Assembly (NCBI RefSeq): GCF_032670585.1 | Contig: NZ_JAVQHL010000001.1 | Span: 1,426,001 to 1,490,000 of the forward strand | DNA from: Ostreiculturibacter nitratireducens | GTDB lineage: Bacteria > Pseudomonadota > Alphaproteobacteria > Rhodobacterales > Rhodobacteraceae | Direction: 5' to 3' | Length of the DNA stretch: 64,000 bases | In this document: in pieces, positions 48,964 to 57,546 of the stretch | How the letters are laid out: each line of letters opens with the position of its first letter | Position numbering within the stretch: position 1 is the stretch's first letter | The notes under the pieces: model-generated | Databases searched by the model: none | What the model saw: the letters and a program-made list of their open reading frames with translations, nothing else | Told to the model about the DNA's origin: nothing | Program-made: the position numbers and the translations under genes

Positions 48964-51233
48964 TGGCGAAAGACGAGATCAGGACCGAATACAAACTGGT
49001 CGGCACCCGGCCCAACCGGCCCGACGGGCTCGACAAGGTTACGGGGCGGGCCCGCTACGGCGCGGACTTCTCGCTGCCGGGGATGCTCTTCGGCGCGGTG
49101 GTGCGTTCGCCGCATGCGCACGCGCGCATCAAGCGGATAGACGCATCGAAGGCGCTGGCGCTTGACGGTGTGAAGGCGGTGGTCACGCGTGCCGACTTCC
49201 CGACCGGCTTGACCGGCGAGGACTGGAACCTGCAGGAAAACACCATGGCCGGCGACGTGGCGCTCTACGACGGTCACGCGGTCGCGGCGGTCGCGGCCAC
49301 CTCGGCGCTGCTGGCGCAGGACGCGGCGCGTCTGATCGAGGTCGAATACGAGATCCTGCCGCACGTCACGGACGTGGACGAGGCAATCAAGCCCGGCGCT
49401 CCGGCGATCCGGCCAGGCTCGGCCGACCACTCGGTGCCCCCGCACGAGGGCGAAACGCCCGACATGTGCCGGCACAACGTGGTGCGCAACATCGAGTTCG
49501 GCCATGGCGACATCAAGGACGGCTTCGCCAAGGCCGACCTCGTGATGGAGCGGACCTACAAGACAGAGGCCACCCACCAGGGCTACATCGAGCCGCATGC
49601 CTGCGTCGGCCAGATGGGCGAGGACGGCAAGGGCGAGATGTGGGTCTGCACGCAAGGCCACTGGTTCATCCGCCGGATGTGCGCGGCCGTTCTGGGCATA
49701 GAGGCCGCGCAGCTGCGCGTGACCCCGTCCGAGATCGGCGGTGGCTTCGGCGGCAAGACGACGATCTTCATGGAGCCGCTGGCGCTGGCGCTCAGCCGCA
49801 AGGCGGGCGGCCGTCCGGTCAAGATCGTTATGAGCCGCGCCGAGGTGCTGCGGGCCACGGGGCCGACCGCGTCCTCCTCGATGGACGTCAAGATCGGGAT
49901 GACGAAGGACGGCACGCTGACCGCCGCCCGGGCCGAGTTCCGGATGCAGGGCGGGGCTTTCCCCGGGGCGCCGGTCGACATGGCGCTCTACTGCGCCTTC
50001 GCCCCCTACAAGATCCCGGCGATCGAGCACATCGGTTACGACGTTCTGGCCAACCGCCCGAAATGCGCGGCCTACCGCGCGCCAGGGGCGCCGATGGGGG
50101 CCTTTGCGGTGGAAAGCCTGATCGACGAGATGTGCGGCGAGCTTGGCCTCGACCCGATCGAGGTGCGCCTGAAGAACGCCGTGAAGGAAGGCGACAAGTC
50201 GAGCTACGGCCCGACTTTCGGCAAGATCGGCCTGGTCGAGACGCTGGAGGCGGCCCGCGCGCATCCGAACTACAGCGTGCCGCTGGGGCCCAACCAGGGA
50301 CGGGGCGTCGCCTCGGGCTTCTGGTTCAACCATGGCGGCGAAACATCGGTGTCGCTGGCGATATCCGAGGACGGCACCGTTCAGGTTTCCGTCGGCACCC
50401 CCGACATAGGTGGCAGCCGCGCCTCGATCGCGTTGATGACGGCCGAGACCCTCGGCATCCCCTACGAGGACGTGCGGGTGAACGTGGTCGAAACCGGCGC
50501 CCTCGGCGTCAACGAACCGACCCACGGCAGCCGGGCAACCTTCGCCAGCGGCAAGGCCGCCGTCGAGGCGGCGCGCCAAGCCGCGCGCGAGATGTGCCGG
50601 CGCGCGGCCAAGGAATGGGGAATCGATGAAGAAGCCGTTGTCTGGGAAGACGGCGCGGCCAGGCCTGCGGGGCCCAATGCCGGCAAGTTCCCCCCGATGA
50701 CCATAGCCGAGATCGCGTCAAGGATGGGCAGCACCGGCGGCCCGATCTCGGGCCACCACGAGTCCGTTCCGGGAGGCGTCGGCGCCAGCTTCGGGACCCA
50801 CGTCGTGGATGTCGAGGTCGACCCCGAGACCGGGCGCACGACCATTCTGCGCTATCTCGTGGTGCAGGACGCCGGCCGGGCAATCCACCCCTCCTATGTC
50901 GAGGGCCAGTACCAGGGCGGGGCTGCGCAGGGCATCGGCTGGGCACTGAACGAGGAGTATGTCTATGGCGACGACGGGCGGCTGCAGAATCCGGTGTTCC
51001 TCGACTACCGAGTGCCGGTGGCATCGGACCTGCCGATGATCGACACTGTGATCGTCGAGGTGCCCAACCCGGGCCACCCCTACGGCGTGCGCGGTGTCGG
51101 CGAAACGGGGATCACCCCGCCCTTGCCGGCCATCGCCAACGCCATCGCCGTGGCGACCGGCGCCCGCCTGCGCCACCTGCCGATGAACCCGCCGAGGGTC
51201 TTGGCGGCAATCCAGGCCAAGGACCGTGGTTGA
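48963..51233 (+). CDS. Molybdenum hydroxylase large (molybdopterin) subunit
   Basis: 756 residues from the ATG at 48963; a GTG one codon earlier is also possible. Xanthine-oxidase-family marks are GGGFGGKTTIF, AYRAPGAPMGAFAVE (not the CO dehydrogenase loop) and GVGETGITPPLPAI with the catalytic Glu. It hydroxylates a carbon next to nitrogen or an aldehyde using water. Neighbouring genes (CE4 hydrolase, ureohydrolase, importer) point to a nitrogen-containing ring or amidine as substrate, which is inference. It overlaps a MoaD-like gene by 8 bp. Confidence 0.9.
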   Translation: MAKDEIRTEYKLVGTRPNRPDGLDKVTGRARYGADFSLPGMLFGAVVRSPHAHARIKRIDASKALALDGVKAVVTRADFPTGLTGEDWNLQENTMAGDVALYDGHAVAAVAATSALLAQDAARLIEVEYEILPHVTDVDEAIKPGAPAIRPGSADHSVPPHEGETPDMCRHNVVRNIEFGHGDIKDGFAKADLVMERTYKTEATHQGYIEPHACVGQMGEDGKGEMWVCTQGHWFIRRMCAAVLGIEAAQLRVTPSEIGGGFGGKTTIFMEPLALALSRKAGGRPVKIVMSRAEVLRATGPTASSSMDVKIGMTKDGTLTAARAEFRMQGGAFPGAPVDMALYCAFAPYKIPAIEHIGYDVLANRPKCAAYRAPGAPMGAFAVESLIDEMCGELGLDPIEVRLKNAVKEGDKSSYGPTFGKIGLVETLEAARAHPNYSVPLGPNQGRGVASGFWFNHGGETSVSLAISEDGTVQVSVGTPDIGGSRASIALMTAETLGIPYEDVRVNVVETGALGVNEPTHGSRATFASGKAAVEAARQAAREMCRRAAKEWGIDEEAVVWEDGAARPAGPNAGKFPPMTIAEIASRMGSTGGPISGHHESVPGGVGASFGTHVVDVEVDPETGRTTILRYLVVQDAGRAIHPSYVEGQYQGGAAQGIGWALNEEYVYGDDGRLQNPVFLDYRVPVASDLPMIDTVIVEVPNPGHPYGVRGVGETGITPPLPAIANAIAVATGARLRHLPMNPPRVLAAIQAKDRG

Positions 51234-51468
51234 GGTAAACCTCTGGTCCGGCCTGCGCCGGTTCACGGACGGAGAGATCGTGGTCTCGGTCGAGGCCACG
51301 ACAGTCGGGGAATTGCTGGATGCGCTGGTCAAGGCGCATCCAGGCCTCGCTCCAGTGATCGAAGCCGGCGTCTCCGTCGCCGTTGACGGCGAAATCATCA
51401 CGGGCCGCCAGCACCCGGTGCCCGCAGGCGCCGAGGTCTACCTCATGCAACGCCTGAAGGGCGGCTGA
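51226..51468 (+). CDS. MoaD/ThiS-family ubiquitin-like sulfur carrier
   Basis: 80 residues starting at GTG 51226-51228 inside the end of the large-subunit gene. The beta-grasp fold ends in the diagnostic diglycine RLKGG, which is activated as a thiocarboxylate. In molybdopterin synthesis MoaD gives sulfur; a dedicated copy within a hydroxylase operon may supply sulfur to this enzyme cofactor (for example sulfuration). No E1-like or MoaE gene is alongside. Confidence 0.8.
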   Translation: MVEVNLWSGLRRFTDGEIVVSVEATTVGELLDALVKAHPGLAPVIEAGVSVAVDGEIITGRQHPVPAGAEVYLMQRLKGG

Positions 51469-51654
51469 GGCAAGGGACCCGCGCCCAAGAAGCGCCCTGC
51501 CACGCTTCAAGGCGAGTTTGCCTGACACGCCCACCAAAACACCGGCGGGCGAATGGATTCTCCGTCTCGACAATCCGTTGGCCTCCCCCGGACGCGAAGC
51601 GAAAGCCTGAGCGCACGGGGGCGAACCTGCTGCGAACCGCCGTTCGCTCAGAGG

Positions 51655-52515
51655 TCAACCGACGGGAGCGATGGTTTCGCGGCGGAGGCTGTCACGGATC
51701 GAATTTGCATGCGCCGCGATCGCTTCCATCGGGGCGAACCAGACCTCACCCGTCTCCAGCGCGCGCTCGATGAGCCGTTCCATCTCCCGCCAGCGGGCGA
51801 GCCGGCCGGTGAGGAATGGGTGCAGCACCGGCATCCAGAATCCACCCGCCTCATGCATCGCGTCGAATTCTTCGGCGAAGGCACGCACGCCGTCCGAGGG
51901 CGCCCGGATTGGCATCAGGTAGTCGATCTCGGCGAAGTGGGCGAAAGGCGGCCAGTCGTCGGTGCCCCAGTGCGGCGGAATCTCGATCAAGTCGCCCTTC
52001 GGCGTCTCCACGAGGTATGGCAGGTCGTCGGCCATCATCGAGCTGTCGTAGAGGAAGCCGTGGTCGACAAGCCGGTCGACCATCGCCGGGGTCAGCGAAT
52101 AGACTGGGGCTCGGTAACCACGCGGCTTGCGCCCGGTCATCGAAACATGCACTTCCATCGCGCGCTCGAACAGCTCGGCCTCGACCGCGTCGGAATGCCC
52201 CATCGGGTCTTCGTGCATCCAGGAATGGTGGCCGATTTCATGGCCGTCCCTCAGGATCGCCTCCACCGTGGCGGGGTATTCCCGCATCACCCAAGCAGGA
52301 ATGAAGAAGGTCTGGGTAAGGCCCAGGCGTCGGTAGCTCTCGAGGATGCGCGGCACCGCCACCGTCGGGCCGTATCGGCCCATCGAGACTGCCTGCAACC
52401 GGAGGTCGGCATCGTCCGGCCGGGCGGCGCGGATCAGTGAGTCGGCGTCAATGTCGAAAGTGACACAGGCGGCGCTGCGCTTGCCTTCGGGCCAGTCGAT
52501 TGGGTGCAGAAACAT
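51655..52515 (-). CDS. Polysaccharide deacetylase-fold (CE4) hydrolase
   Basis: 286 residues. NodB-homology features are TFDIDADS (D21, D23), GHEIGHHSWMHED (H92, H97 and H101 region) and the RAP motif (135-137). The motif HEIGHHSWMHEDP and the absence of a signal peptide resemble cytosolic members such as PuuE-type allantoinases and cyclic-imide hydrolases rather than chitin deacetylases. In this cluster it probably opens an amide or imide ring. It is convergent with the Mo-hydroxylase operon and upstream of nothing but its TetR neighbour. Confidence 0.75.
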   Translation of the reverse strand: MFLHPIDWPEGKRSAACVTFDIDADSLIRAARPDDADLRLQAVSMGRYGPTVAVPRILESYRRLGLTQTFFIPAWVMREYPATVEAILRDGHEIGHHSWMHEDPMGHSDAVEAELFERAMEVHVSMTGRKPRGYRAPVYSLTPAMVDRLVDHGFLYDSSMMADDLPYLVETPKGDLIEIPPHWGTDDWPPFAHFAEIDYLMPIRAPSDGVRAFAEEFDAMHEAGGFWMPVLHPFLTGRLARWREMERLIERALETGEVWFAPMEAIAAHANSIRDSLRRETIAPVG

Positions 52516-52545
52516 TGGGGCGGGCTCCCGGATCTAGGGGCGCGT

Positions 52546-53178
52546 TCATGGGGCATTGCCCTGGTCCGCGCATACGGAAAACAGCGCGACGAGATCGTTG
52601 CGCAGACGCGTCTCGATCTCGTCCTGTGTCATGTCGTCGGAGGAGATGAACTCTATGAATCGGGCGTTCTGGAGCTGGAACAGCGCGCGGCCGAGATGCA
52701 GCGGGCTTACCTCCTTGGCGAGGCGCCCCGCGGCCTGCATCGCTTCGAGCCGCCGCACCAGGACGAGGGCAAGCTGTTCGTCGAGCTTGGAATAGGCCTT
52801 GCTGAGTTGGGTGCCCGCTTCCGTCGTGACAGCCGCGATCACCTGGCGCCAGATATCCTTTTCAAGATTGGTGATCGCGTGCTCCATGATCTGGCGTGCG
52901 AATGAGAGCGTGAGCGCGACCAGCCCGCCATCTTCGCGCGACAGCGACGCGTCGAGCCGCTCTATCAGCCGCTTGTCGCTTTCGATAACGAGGGCGAGCA
53001 GCACACCGGCCTTGGTTCCGTAGTAATTGTGCACGGTCACGCCGGACACGCCGGCGGCGACGGCGATGTTTTCGATCGTCGTCTTGTCGTAACCCTTCCT
53101 TTTGAAAAGGTCTTTGGCAGAAGACACGATCCGGTTGCGCCGGTCTTCCTTCTGTCGTGCACGCAGGCTGCTCACCAC
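52546..53178 (-). CDS. TetR-family transcriptional regulator
   Basis: 210 residues. Helix-turn-helix in residues 14-58 (RIVSSAKDLFKRKGYDKTT, VAAGVSGVTVHNYYGTKAG). It is divergent from the ABC transporter operon and followed 30 bp downstream by the CE4 hydrolase gene, so it should govern both. A palindrome TCTGTACAGA at 53260-53269 lies in the divergent spacer. Confidence 0.85.
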   Translation of the reverse strand: MVSSLRARQKEDRRNRIVSSAKDLFKRKGYDKTTIENIAVAAGVSGVTVHNYYGTKAGVLLALVIESDKRLIERLDASLSREDGGLVALTLSFARQIMEHAITNLEKDIWRQVIAAVTTEAGTQLSKAYSKLDEQLALVLVRRLEAMQAAGRLAKEVSPLHLGRALFQLQNARFIEFISSDDMTQDEIETRLRNDLVALFSVCADQGNAP

Positions 53179-53257
53179 TTCCTCCTTGGGTTGACCGTGA
53201 CATTCGGCCAGCGGGCTATTTTGGTCAAGAACAAATTTTTATTGCATAAACCTTTTT

Positions 53258-53271
53258 AGTCTGTACAGAAT
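53258..53271. promoter_or_regulatory. TetR operator candidate
   Basis: TCTGTACAGA (53260-53269) is a perfect 10-bp palindrome, with an extra A/T pair at 53258/53271. It sits 42 bp before the binding-protein start in an AT-rich stretch (53230-53260) that looks like the promoter. Confidence 0.5.
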
Positions 53272-53312
53272 TTGGCATGGACAAGATTTCACGCCAGCAG
53301 CGGAGAAAAACC

Positions 53313-54371
53313 ATGCGCCAAGTTCTCAACATCGCCGCCGCCGCGGCGCTTCTGGCGGGAGGCGGCGTCGGCGCCGCGGCCGCCGATACCGTTAACATAG
53401 GCATCTGCGTCTCCTGGCCGGGCTACGCGATGCTCAAGGTCGCCGACGACAACGGGCTCGTCGCCGACCACGACCTCAACTTCACGATCTTCGAGGACCC
53501 GCTCGGCGGGCATGCCGCGCTCGCGGCCGGGCAGATCGACGTCTACGGCTGCACCGCCGACTACACCCCGCTCGTGGTCGACCGCGGCACCGACGTGGTG
53601 AACGTGGCTTTCATGAACCCGTCCTACGGCGTCGACCACGTGATCCTCGCCCCCGACATGGCGATCACCGAGCTGCCCGGAAAGAAAGTGGCCGCGCCGC
53701 AGGCCTACATTGGCCAGCTCCTGATGGGTCTCTGGCTGGATTCGGAGGGCATCGCCCCGGACCAGGTGGAATGGGTGAACCTGAACGCCGACGAGGCGGT
53801 CGGGCCGATGATGTCGGACGACCTCGCCGCGGCTTACATGTATGAGCCGTGGATTTCCAAGGTGCTTGAAGCCAAGCCGGGCGCGAAGAGCGTGGTGGAC
53901 ACCTCGGATCCGGACATGCTGAAGACCGGCATCTTCATGGACGCGCTCTACATGAACAAGAACTTCATCGCAGAACACCGTGACACTGCGGTCGCGGTGC
54001 TCAAGGCGCGCTGGGAGGGCCTCGGCTACTGGAATGCCCATACCGAGGAGGTGAACCAGCAGATGGCCGACTTCCTTCAATGGCCGGTCGAGGATATCGG
54101 CTACGTCATCGGCAACGACGGCAAGAGCCTGCTTGGCGGCATCTACATGATGGACTTCGACGAAAGCGCCCGCATTTGCGGCGTGCTCGATGGCGATGGT
54201 CCGTTCGGGATGGCCAATGGCTCGATCGTCGACACCGTCGCGCTCACCAACGACTGGTGGATCAAGCTCGGCCTGATGACCAACAAGATCGACGCCGCCG
54301 CGGGCATCGACTGCAGCCTCATGGCCGATCTCGTGGCTGCCGGCTACCGCCAGGAACTGACGGCACACTGA
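53313..54371 (+). CDS. ABC transporter substrate-binding protein (NMT1/THI5-SsuA-like)
   Basis: 352 residues with signal peptide MRQVLNIAAAAALLAGGGVG and cleavage near AAAA-DTVNIGI (residue 24). The mature protein belongs to the nitrate/taurine/thiamine-precursor-type binding proteins (WPGYAMLKVADDNGLV, AAGQIDVYGCTADYTPLVV). These bind small polar or nitrogenous compounds such as pyrimidines, sulfonates or hydantoin-like molecules. The gene is followed by a hairpin, then permease and ATPase. GGAG precedes the ATG at 53313. Confidence 0.85.
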   Translation: MRQVLNIAAAAALLAGGGVGAAAADTVNIGICVSWPGYAMLKVADDNGLVADHDLNFTIFEDPLGGHAALAAGQIDVYGCTADYTPLVVDRGTDVVNVAFMNPSYGVDHVILAPDMAITELPGKKVAAPQAYIGQLLMGLWLDSEGIAPDQVEWVNLNADEAVGPMMSDDLAAAYMYEPWISKVLEAKPGAKSVVDTSDPDMLKTGIFMDALYMNKNFIAEHRDTAVAVLKARWEGLGYWNAHTEEVNQQMADFLQWPVEDIGYVIGNDGKSLLGGIYMMDFDESARICGVLDGDGPFGMANGSIVDTVALTNDWWIKLGLMTNKIDAAAGIDCSLMADLVAAGYRQELTAH

Positions 54372-54380
54372 CGCATCGCG

Positions 54381-54404
54381 GGGAGCGCCGCACTTGGCGC
54401 TCCC
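54381..54404 (+). promoter_or_regulatory. Hairpin after the binding-protein gene
   Basis: Perfect 9-base stem GGGAGCGCC (54381-54389) / GGCGCTCCC (54396-54404), 6-base loop, between the binding-protein stop and the permease start. Probably stabilises the upstream mRNA or lowers permease expression. Confidence 0.6.
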
Positions 54405-54422
54405 TGCTCCACCAATCGGAGC

Positions 54423-55235
54423 ATGGCCGTGACGGAGCGTTCGCGATCCAAACCTTTCCTCCGGCTGCGCAAGCCGGTCGGCCGACGCCAGAGCATTTCC
54501 TCTGCGATAGCCATCTGGGTTCTGTTCTTCGGTGTCTGGGTCTTCGCTTCGGCTTCCGGCATGGTCAACGAGTTGCTGGTACCCGCGCCGCAGCAGGTCT
54601 TCGCCACGACCATCGACCTGTTCTTCGGTCGCGGCTTCGCGTCCGACGTGTTGATATCGATCGGCCGCGTTCTCGCCGCCTTCGCGATGGCGGTCGCCGT
54701 CGCCGTGCCGCTCGGCGTGATGATGGGCAGTTTCCCTGCCATCGAGGCGTTCATAGCCCCCTTCGTTTCGGCCTGGCGCTACCTGCCGGCGCCGTCGTTC
54801 ATCCCGATCCTGCTGATGTGGTTCGGCACCGGCGAGGCGCCCAAGTTGGCGCTCCTGTTCATAGGGGTGATCTTCTTCCTCATCACCCTGATCATGGATC
54901 ACACTAAGAACGTGCGCGAAGAGCTGGTGGAGACGGCGCTCACGCTCGGCGCGCGCCGCGGGACGGTGGTGAGGCGCGTCATCTTCCCGGCCGTCTTGCC
55001 CGATATCGTGGTGGCGATGCGCCAGATGCTGGCTATGGCCTGGACCTACCTGGTCATCGCCGAGATTGTCGCTTCGACCACCGGCATCGGTGCGATGATG
55101 ATGCGCGCCCGCCGGTTTCTGAAAACCGACGAGATCCTTTCCGGCATCATCGTGATCGGCGTGCTCGGCCTCGCCTTCGATCTCTTGTTCGCCGCCCTGC
55201 ACCGCTGGGCCTTCCCCTACCTGCGAAAGGCCTGA
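54423..55235 (+). CDS. ABC transporter permease (SsuC/TauC-like)
   Basis: 270 residues with six predicted membrane helices and the EAA-type segment EELVETALTLGARRGTVVRRV. It belongs to the single-permease class that pairs as a homodimer with one ATPase. Two bases separate it from the ATPase start. Import of the substrate captured by the preceding binding protein is inferred from the operon. Confidence 0.88.
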   Translation: MAVTERSRSKPFLRLRKPVGRRQSISSAIAIWVLFFGVWVFASASGMVNELLVPAPQQVFATTIDLFFGRGFASDVLISIGRVLAAFAMAVAVAVPLGVMMGSFPAIEAFIAPFVSAWRYLPAPSFIPILLMWFGTGEAPKLALLFIGVIFFLITLIMDHTKNVREELVETALTLGARRGTVVRRVIFPAVLPDIVVAMRQMLAMAWTYLVIAEIVASTTGIGAMMMRARRFLKTDEILSGIIVIGVLGLAFDLLFAALHRWAFPYLRKA

Positions 55236-55237
55236 AC

Positions 55238-56041
55238 ATGACCGCGACGACCACCGACTCCGCTCTGGAAATCCGCGGCATCACCAAGGCGTTCGACCTC
55301 GGCGGAGGCCGCAGCGTGACGGCGGTCAAGGACATCAACTTCGCGGTCGAGCGCAATTCGATTTGCGTGTTGCTCGGCCCGTCCGGTTGCGGCAAGTCAA
55401 CGATCCTGAGGATGATGGCGGGCCTCGAAACCCCGACGTCGGGCGAAATCTTCATCGGCGGCCGAACAGTCGACGGCCCCGGACGCGACCGCGGGATGGT
55501 TTTCCAGGCCTACACCTCGTTCGACTGGCTCACCGTCCGGAAGAACGTCGAGTTTGGCATGGATATCAACGGGGTCGCCCCAGCCGAGCGGCGCGAGAGG
55601 GCGGACCGTTTCATCAAACTTGTCGGCCTCGGCAAGTTTGCAGACGCCTACCCCTCGCAGCTCTCTGGCGGCATGCGCCAAAGGGTGGCCATCGCCAGAA
55701 CGCTGGCGAATGATCCCGAAGTGCTTCTGATGGACGAGCCTTTCGGGGCGCTCGACGCCGAGACACGGTGGCTGATGCAGGAACTCATGATCGATGTCGC
55801 GGAGAAGACGAACACCACGATGGTCATCGTCACTCACGACCTCGAAGAAGCGATCTTTCTGGCCGACAAGATTGTGTTTCTGTCCAGCCATCCAGGCCGG
55901 GTGAAAGAAGAGATCGTGCCGGCGTTCAAGCAGGGCCATCGGATCGGCGACAAGGAACGCGCGGTGAAACTCGACGGCTACGCCGAGCTTGAGTCGCACC
56001 TGATGCGGCTGATGCGGGAAGAGGGGCGTGGCGCGGAATGA
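55238..56041 (+). CDS. ABC transporter ATP-binding protein (SsuB/TauB/NrtD-like)
   Basis: 267 residues. Walker A GPSGCGKST, signature LSGGMRQRVAIART, Walker B LLMDEPFGALDAET and the H-loop VTHDLEEA are intact. It drives the importer and overlaps the following SDR gene by four bases, tying transport to catabolism. Confidence 0.9.
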   Translation: MTATTTDSALEIRGITKAFDLGGGRSVTAVKDINFAVERNSICVLLGPSGCGKSTILRMMAGLETPTSGEIFIGGRTVDGPGRDRGMVFQAYTSFDWLTVRKNVEFGMDINGVAPAERRERADRFIKLVGLGKFADAYPSQLSGGMRQRVAIARTLANDPEVLLMDEPFGALDAETRWLMQELMIDVAEKTNTTMVIVTHDLEEAIFLADKIVFLSSHPGRVKEEIVPAFKQGHRIGDKERAVKLDGYAELESHLMRLMREEGRGAE

Positions 56042-56805
56042 GTGTAAGCTTCGATTTCACCGGCAAGACGGTGCTGGTGACCGGTGCGTCGAGTGGCATT
56101 GGCCATGGCGTGGCTGAGGGCTTTGCCCGCGCCGGGGCGGACCTGATCATTCTGTCGGATACGCAGGCGATCCATGACGCGGCCCAGCGGATGCCGGGCA
56201 AGGTCCGCGCGATCCAGTGCGACATCGCCAATGCCGCGATGGTCACGGAAAGGCTCGCCGGGATCGACCGGGTCGATGTGCTTGTCAACAACGCAGGGCT
56301 CGAGCGCCCCACCCCGCTCACCGGCGAAAACCCGGCGGGCAACGCGACCTTCGAACGCATCGTCGCGATCAACGTCACCGGCACGCAGAACGTGACCGAC
56401 ACGTTGGTGACACGTATTCCAGACGGCGGACGCATCATCCTCACCGCCTCGATCTGGGCGCGCACCGCCGTGCCCGGGTTTTCGGCCTATGTGGCCAGCA
56501 AGCATGCGCTGGTCGGATTGGCGCGGACCTGGGCACAGGAGCTGGGGCCGCGCGGCATCCGGGTGAACGCCGTCTGCCCGGGCTGGGTCAAGACCGGCCC
56601 GGCGATGAACTCGCTACGCGAACTGGCGAAGGCCAGTGGGCGCAGCGAGGCCGACGTCGAGGCCGAGATCATGTCCGCGCAGGCGATCGACGGCCTTATG
56701 GAACCGGCCGACATGGCCGACATCTACATGTTCCTCGCCTCGTCGGGCGGGGCCAACATCACCGGCCAGGCGATCAACGTCGACCGCGGCGAGGTTATGT
56801 CATGA
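56038..56805 (+). CDS. Short-chain dehydrogenase/reductase (first of two)
   Basis: 255 residues. Nucleotide motif TGASSGIG, NNAG and catalytic Y-x-x-x-K (AYVASKHA). Ends VDRGEVMS. The cofactor could be NAD or NADP. It is coupled to the importer ATPase upstream and to a second SDR downstream, so it probably oxidises an alcohol intermediate of the pathway. Confidence 0.85.
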   Translation: MSVSFDFTGKTVLVTGASSGIGHGVAEGFARAGADLIILSDTQAIHDAAQRMPGKVRAIQCDIANAAMVTERLAGIDRVDVLVNNAGLERPTPLTGENPAGNATFERIVAINVTGTQNVTDTLVTRIPDGGRIILTASIWARTAVPGFSAYVASKHALVGLARTWAQELGPRGIRVNAVCPGWVKTGPAMNSLRELAKASGRSEADVEAEIMSAQAIDGLMEPADMADIYMFLASSGGANITGQAINVDRGEVMS

Positions 56806-57533
56806 GCCTCGCTGGCAAGGTCGCCCTCGTCACCGGGGGCTCGCGCGGGATCGGCCGGGCGATTGCGCTGGCGCTGGCCCGGAAGAGGGCAAAGGTCGCC
56901 TTCTGCCATCCCGGCGATCCGGCCGCCGGCGCGACGCTCAGCGAGATCCAAGGCCTGTCCATGGGGATGGAACAGACCGCCGACGTGTCGGATGAAGCGG
57001 CGGTGGAGGCGTTCTTCGATGCCGCCACGGACGCGTTCGGCCCGCCGGACATCCTCGTCAACAATGCCGGCATCCTGCGCCAGAGCCCGCTCGCCAAGAC
57101 CGGTGTGGAGGAGTTCGACCGGGTGATCGCGGTGAACCTGCGCGGCACCTTCCTCGCCTCGCGCGCCTTCGTGCGCCGTGCTCAGGCGGGCCGGATCATC
57201 AACATTGCCAGCGACCTCGGCATTCTCGGACGCGAGGAGATGTCGGCCTACACCGCATCGAAGGGGGCGATCATCGCGCTCACTCGGACACTGGCGCGCG
57301 AATTGGCCCCGAATATCCTGGTGAACGCCATCGCCCCCGGGTCGATCGAAACGGACATGACAAGCCCCGCGAGCATGAGCCCCGAGCAGCTTGCGAAGGA
57401 CATGGCGACACCGCTCGCCCGCTTCGGCCAACCCGAAGATATCGCCGCGATGGCCTGCTTCCTCGCGGGCGCCGAGAGCAACTTCGTCACCGGCCAGTGT
57501 TTCGGCGTGAACGGTGGCAGTGTTATGACCTGA
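56802..57533 (+). CDS. Short-chain dehydrogenase/reductase (second of two)
   Basis: 243 residues from the ATG at 56802. TGGSRGIG, NNAG and SAYTASKGA with the catalytic Tyr and Lys. It overlaps the first SDR by four bases. A longer frame starting at 56217 lies out of the homologous region and is rejected. FabG-like enzymes share this sequence, but the location argues for a catabolic step. Confidence 0.85.
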   Translation: MSLAGKVALVTGGSRGIGRAIALALARKRAKVAFCHPGDPAAGATLSEIQGLSMGMEQTADVSDEAAVEAFFDAATDAFGPPDILVNNAGILRQSPLAKTGVEEFDRVIAVNLRGTFLASRAFVRRAQAGRIINIASDLGILGREEMSAYTASKGAIIALTRTLARELAPNILVNAIAPGSIETDMTSPASMSPEQLAKDMATPLARFGQPEDIAAMACFLAGAESNFVTGQCFGVNGGSVMT

Positions 57534-57546
57534 CAGGACCCGAAAA

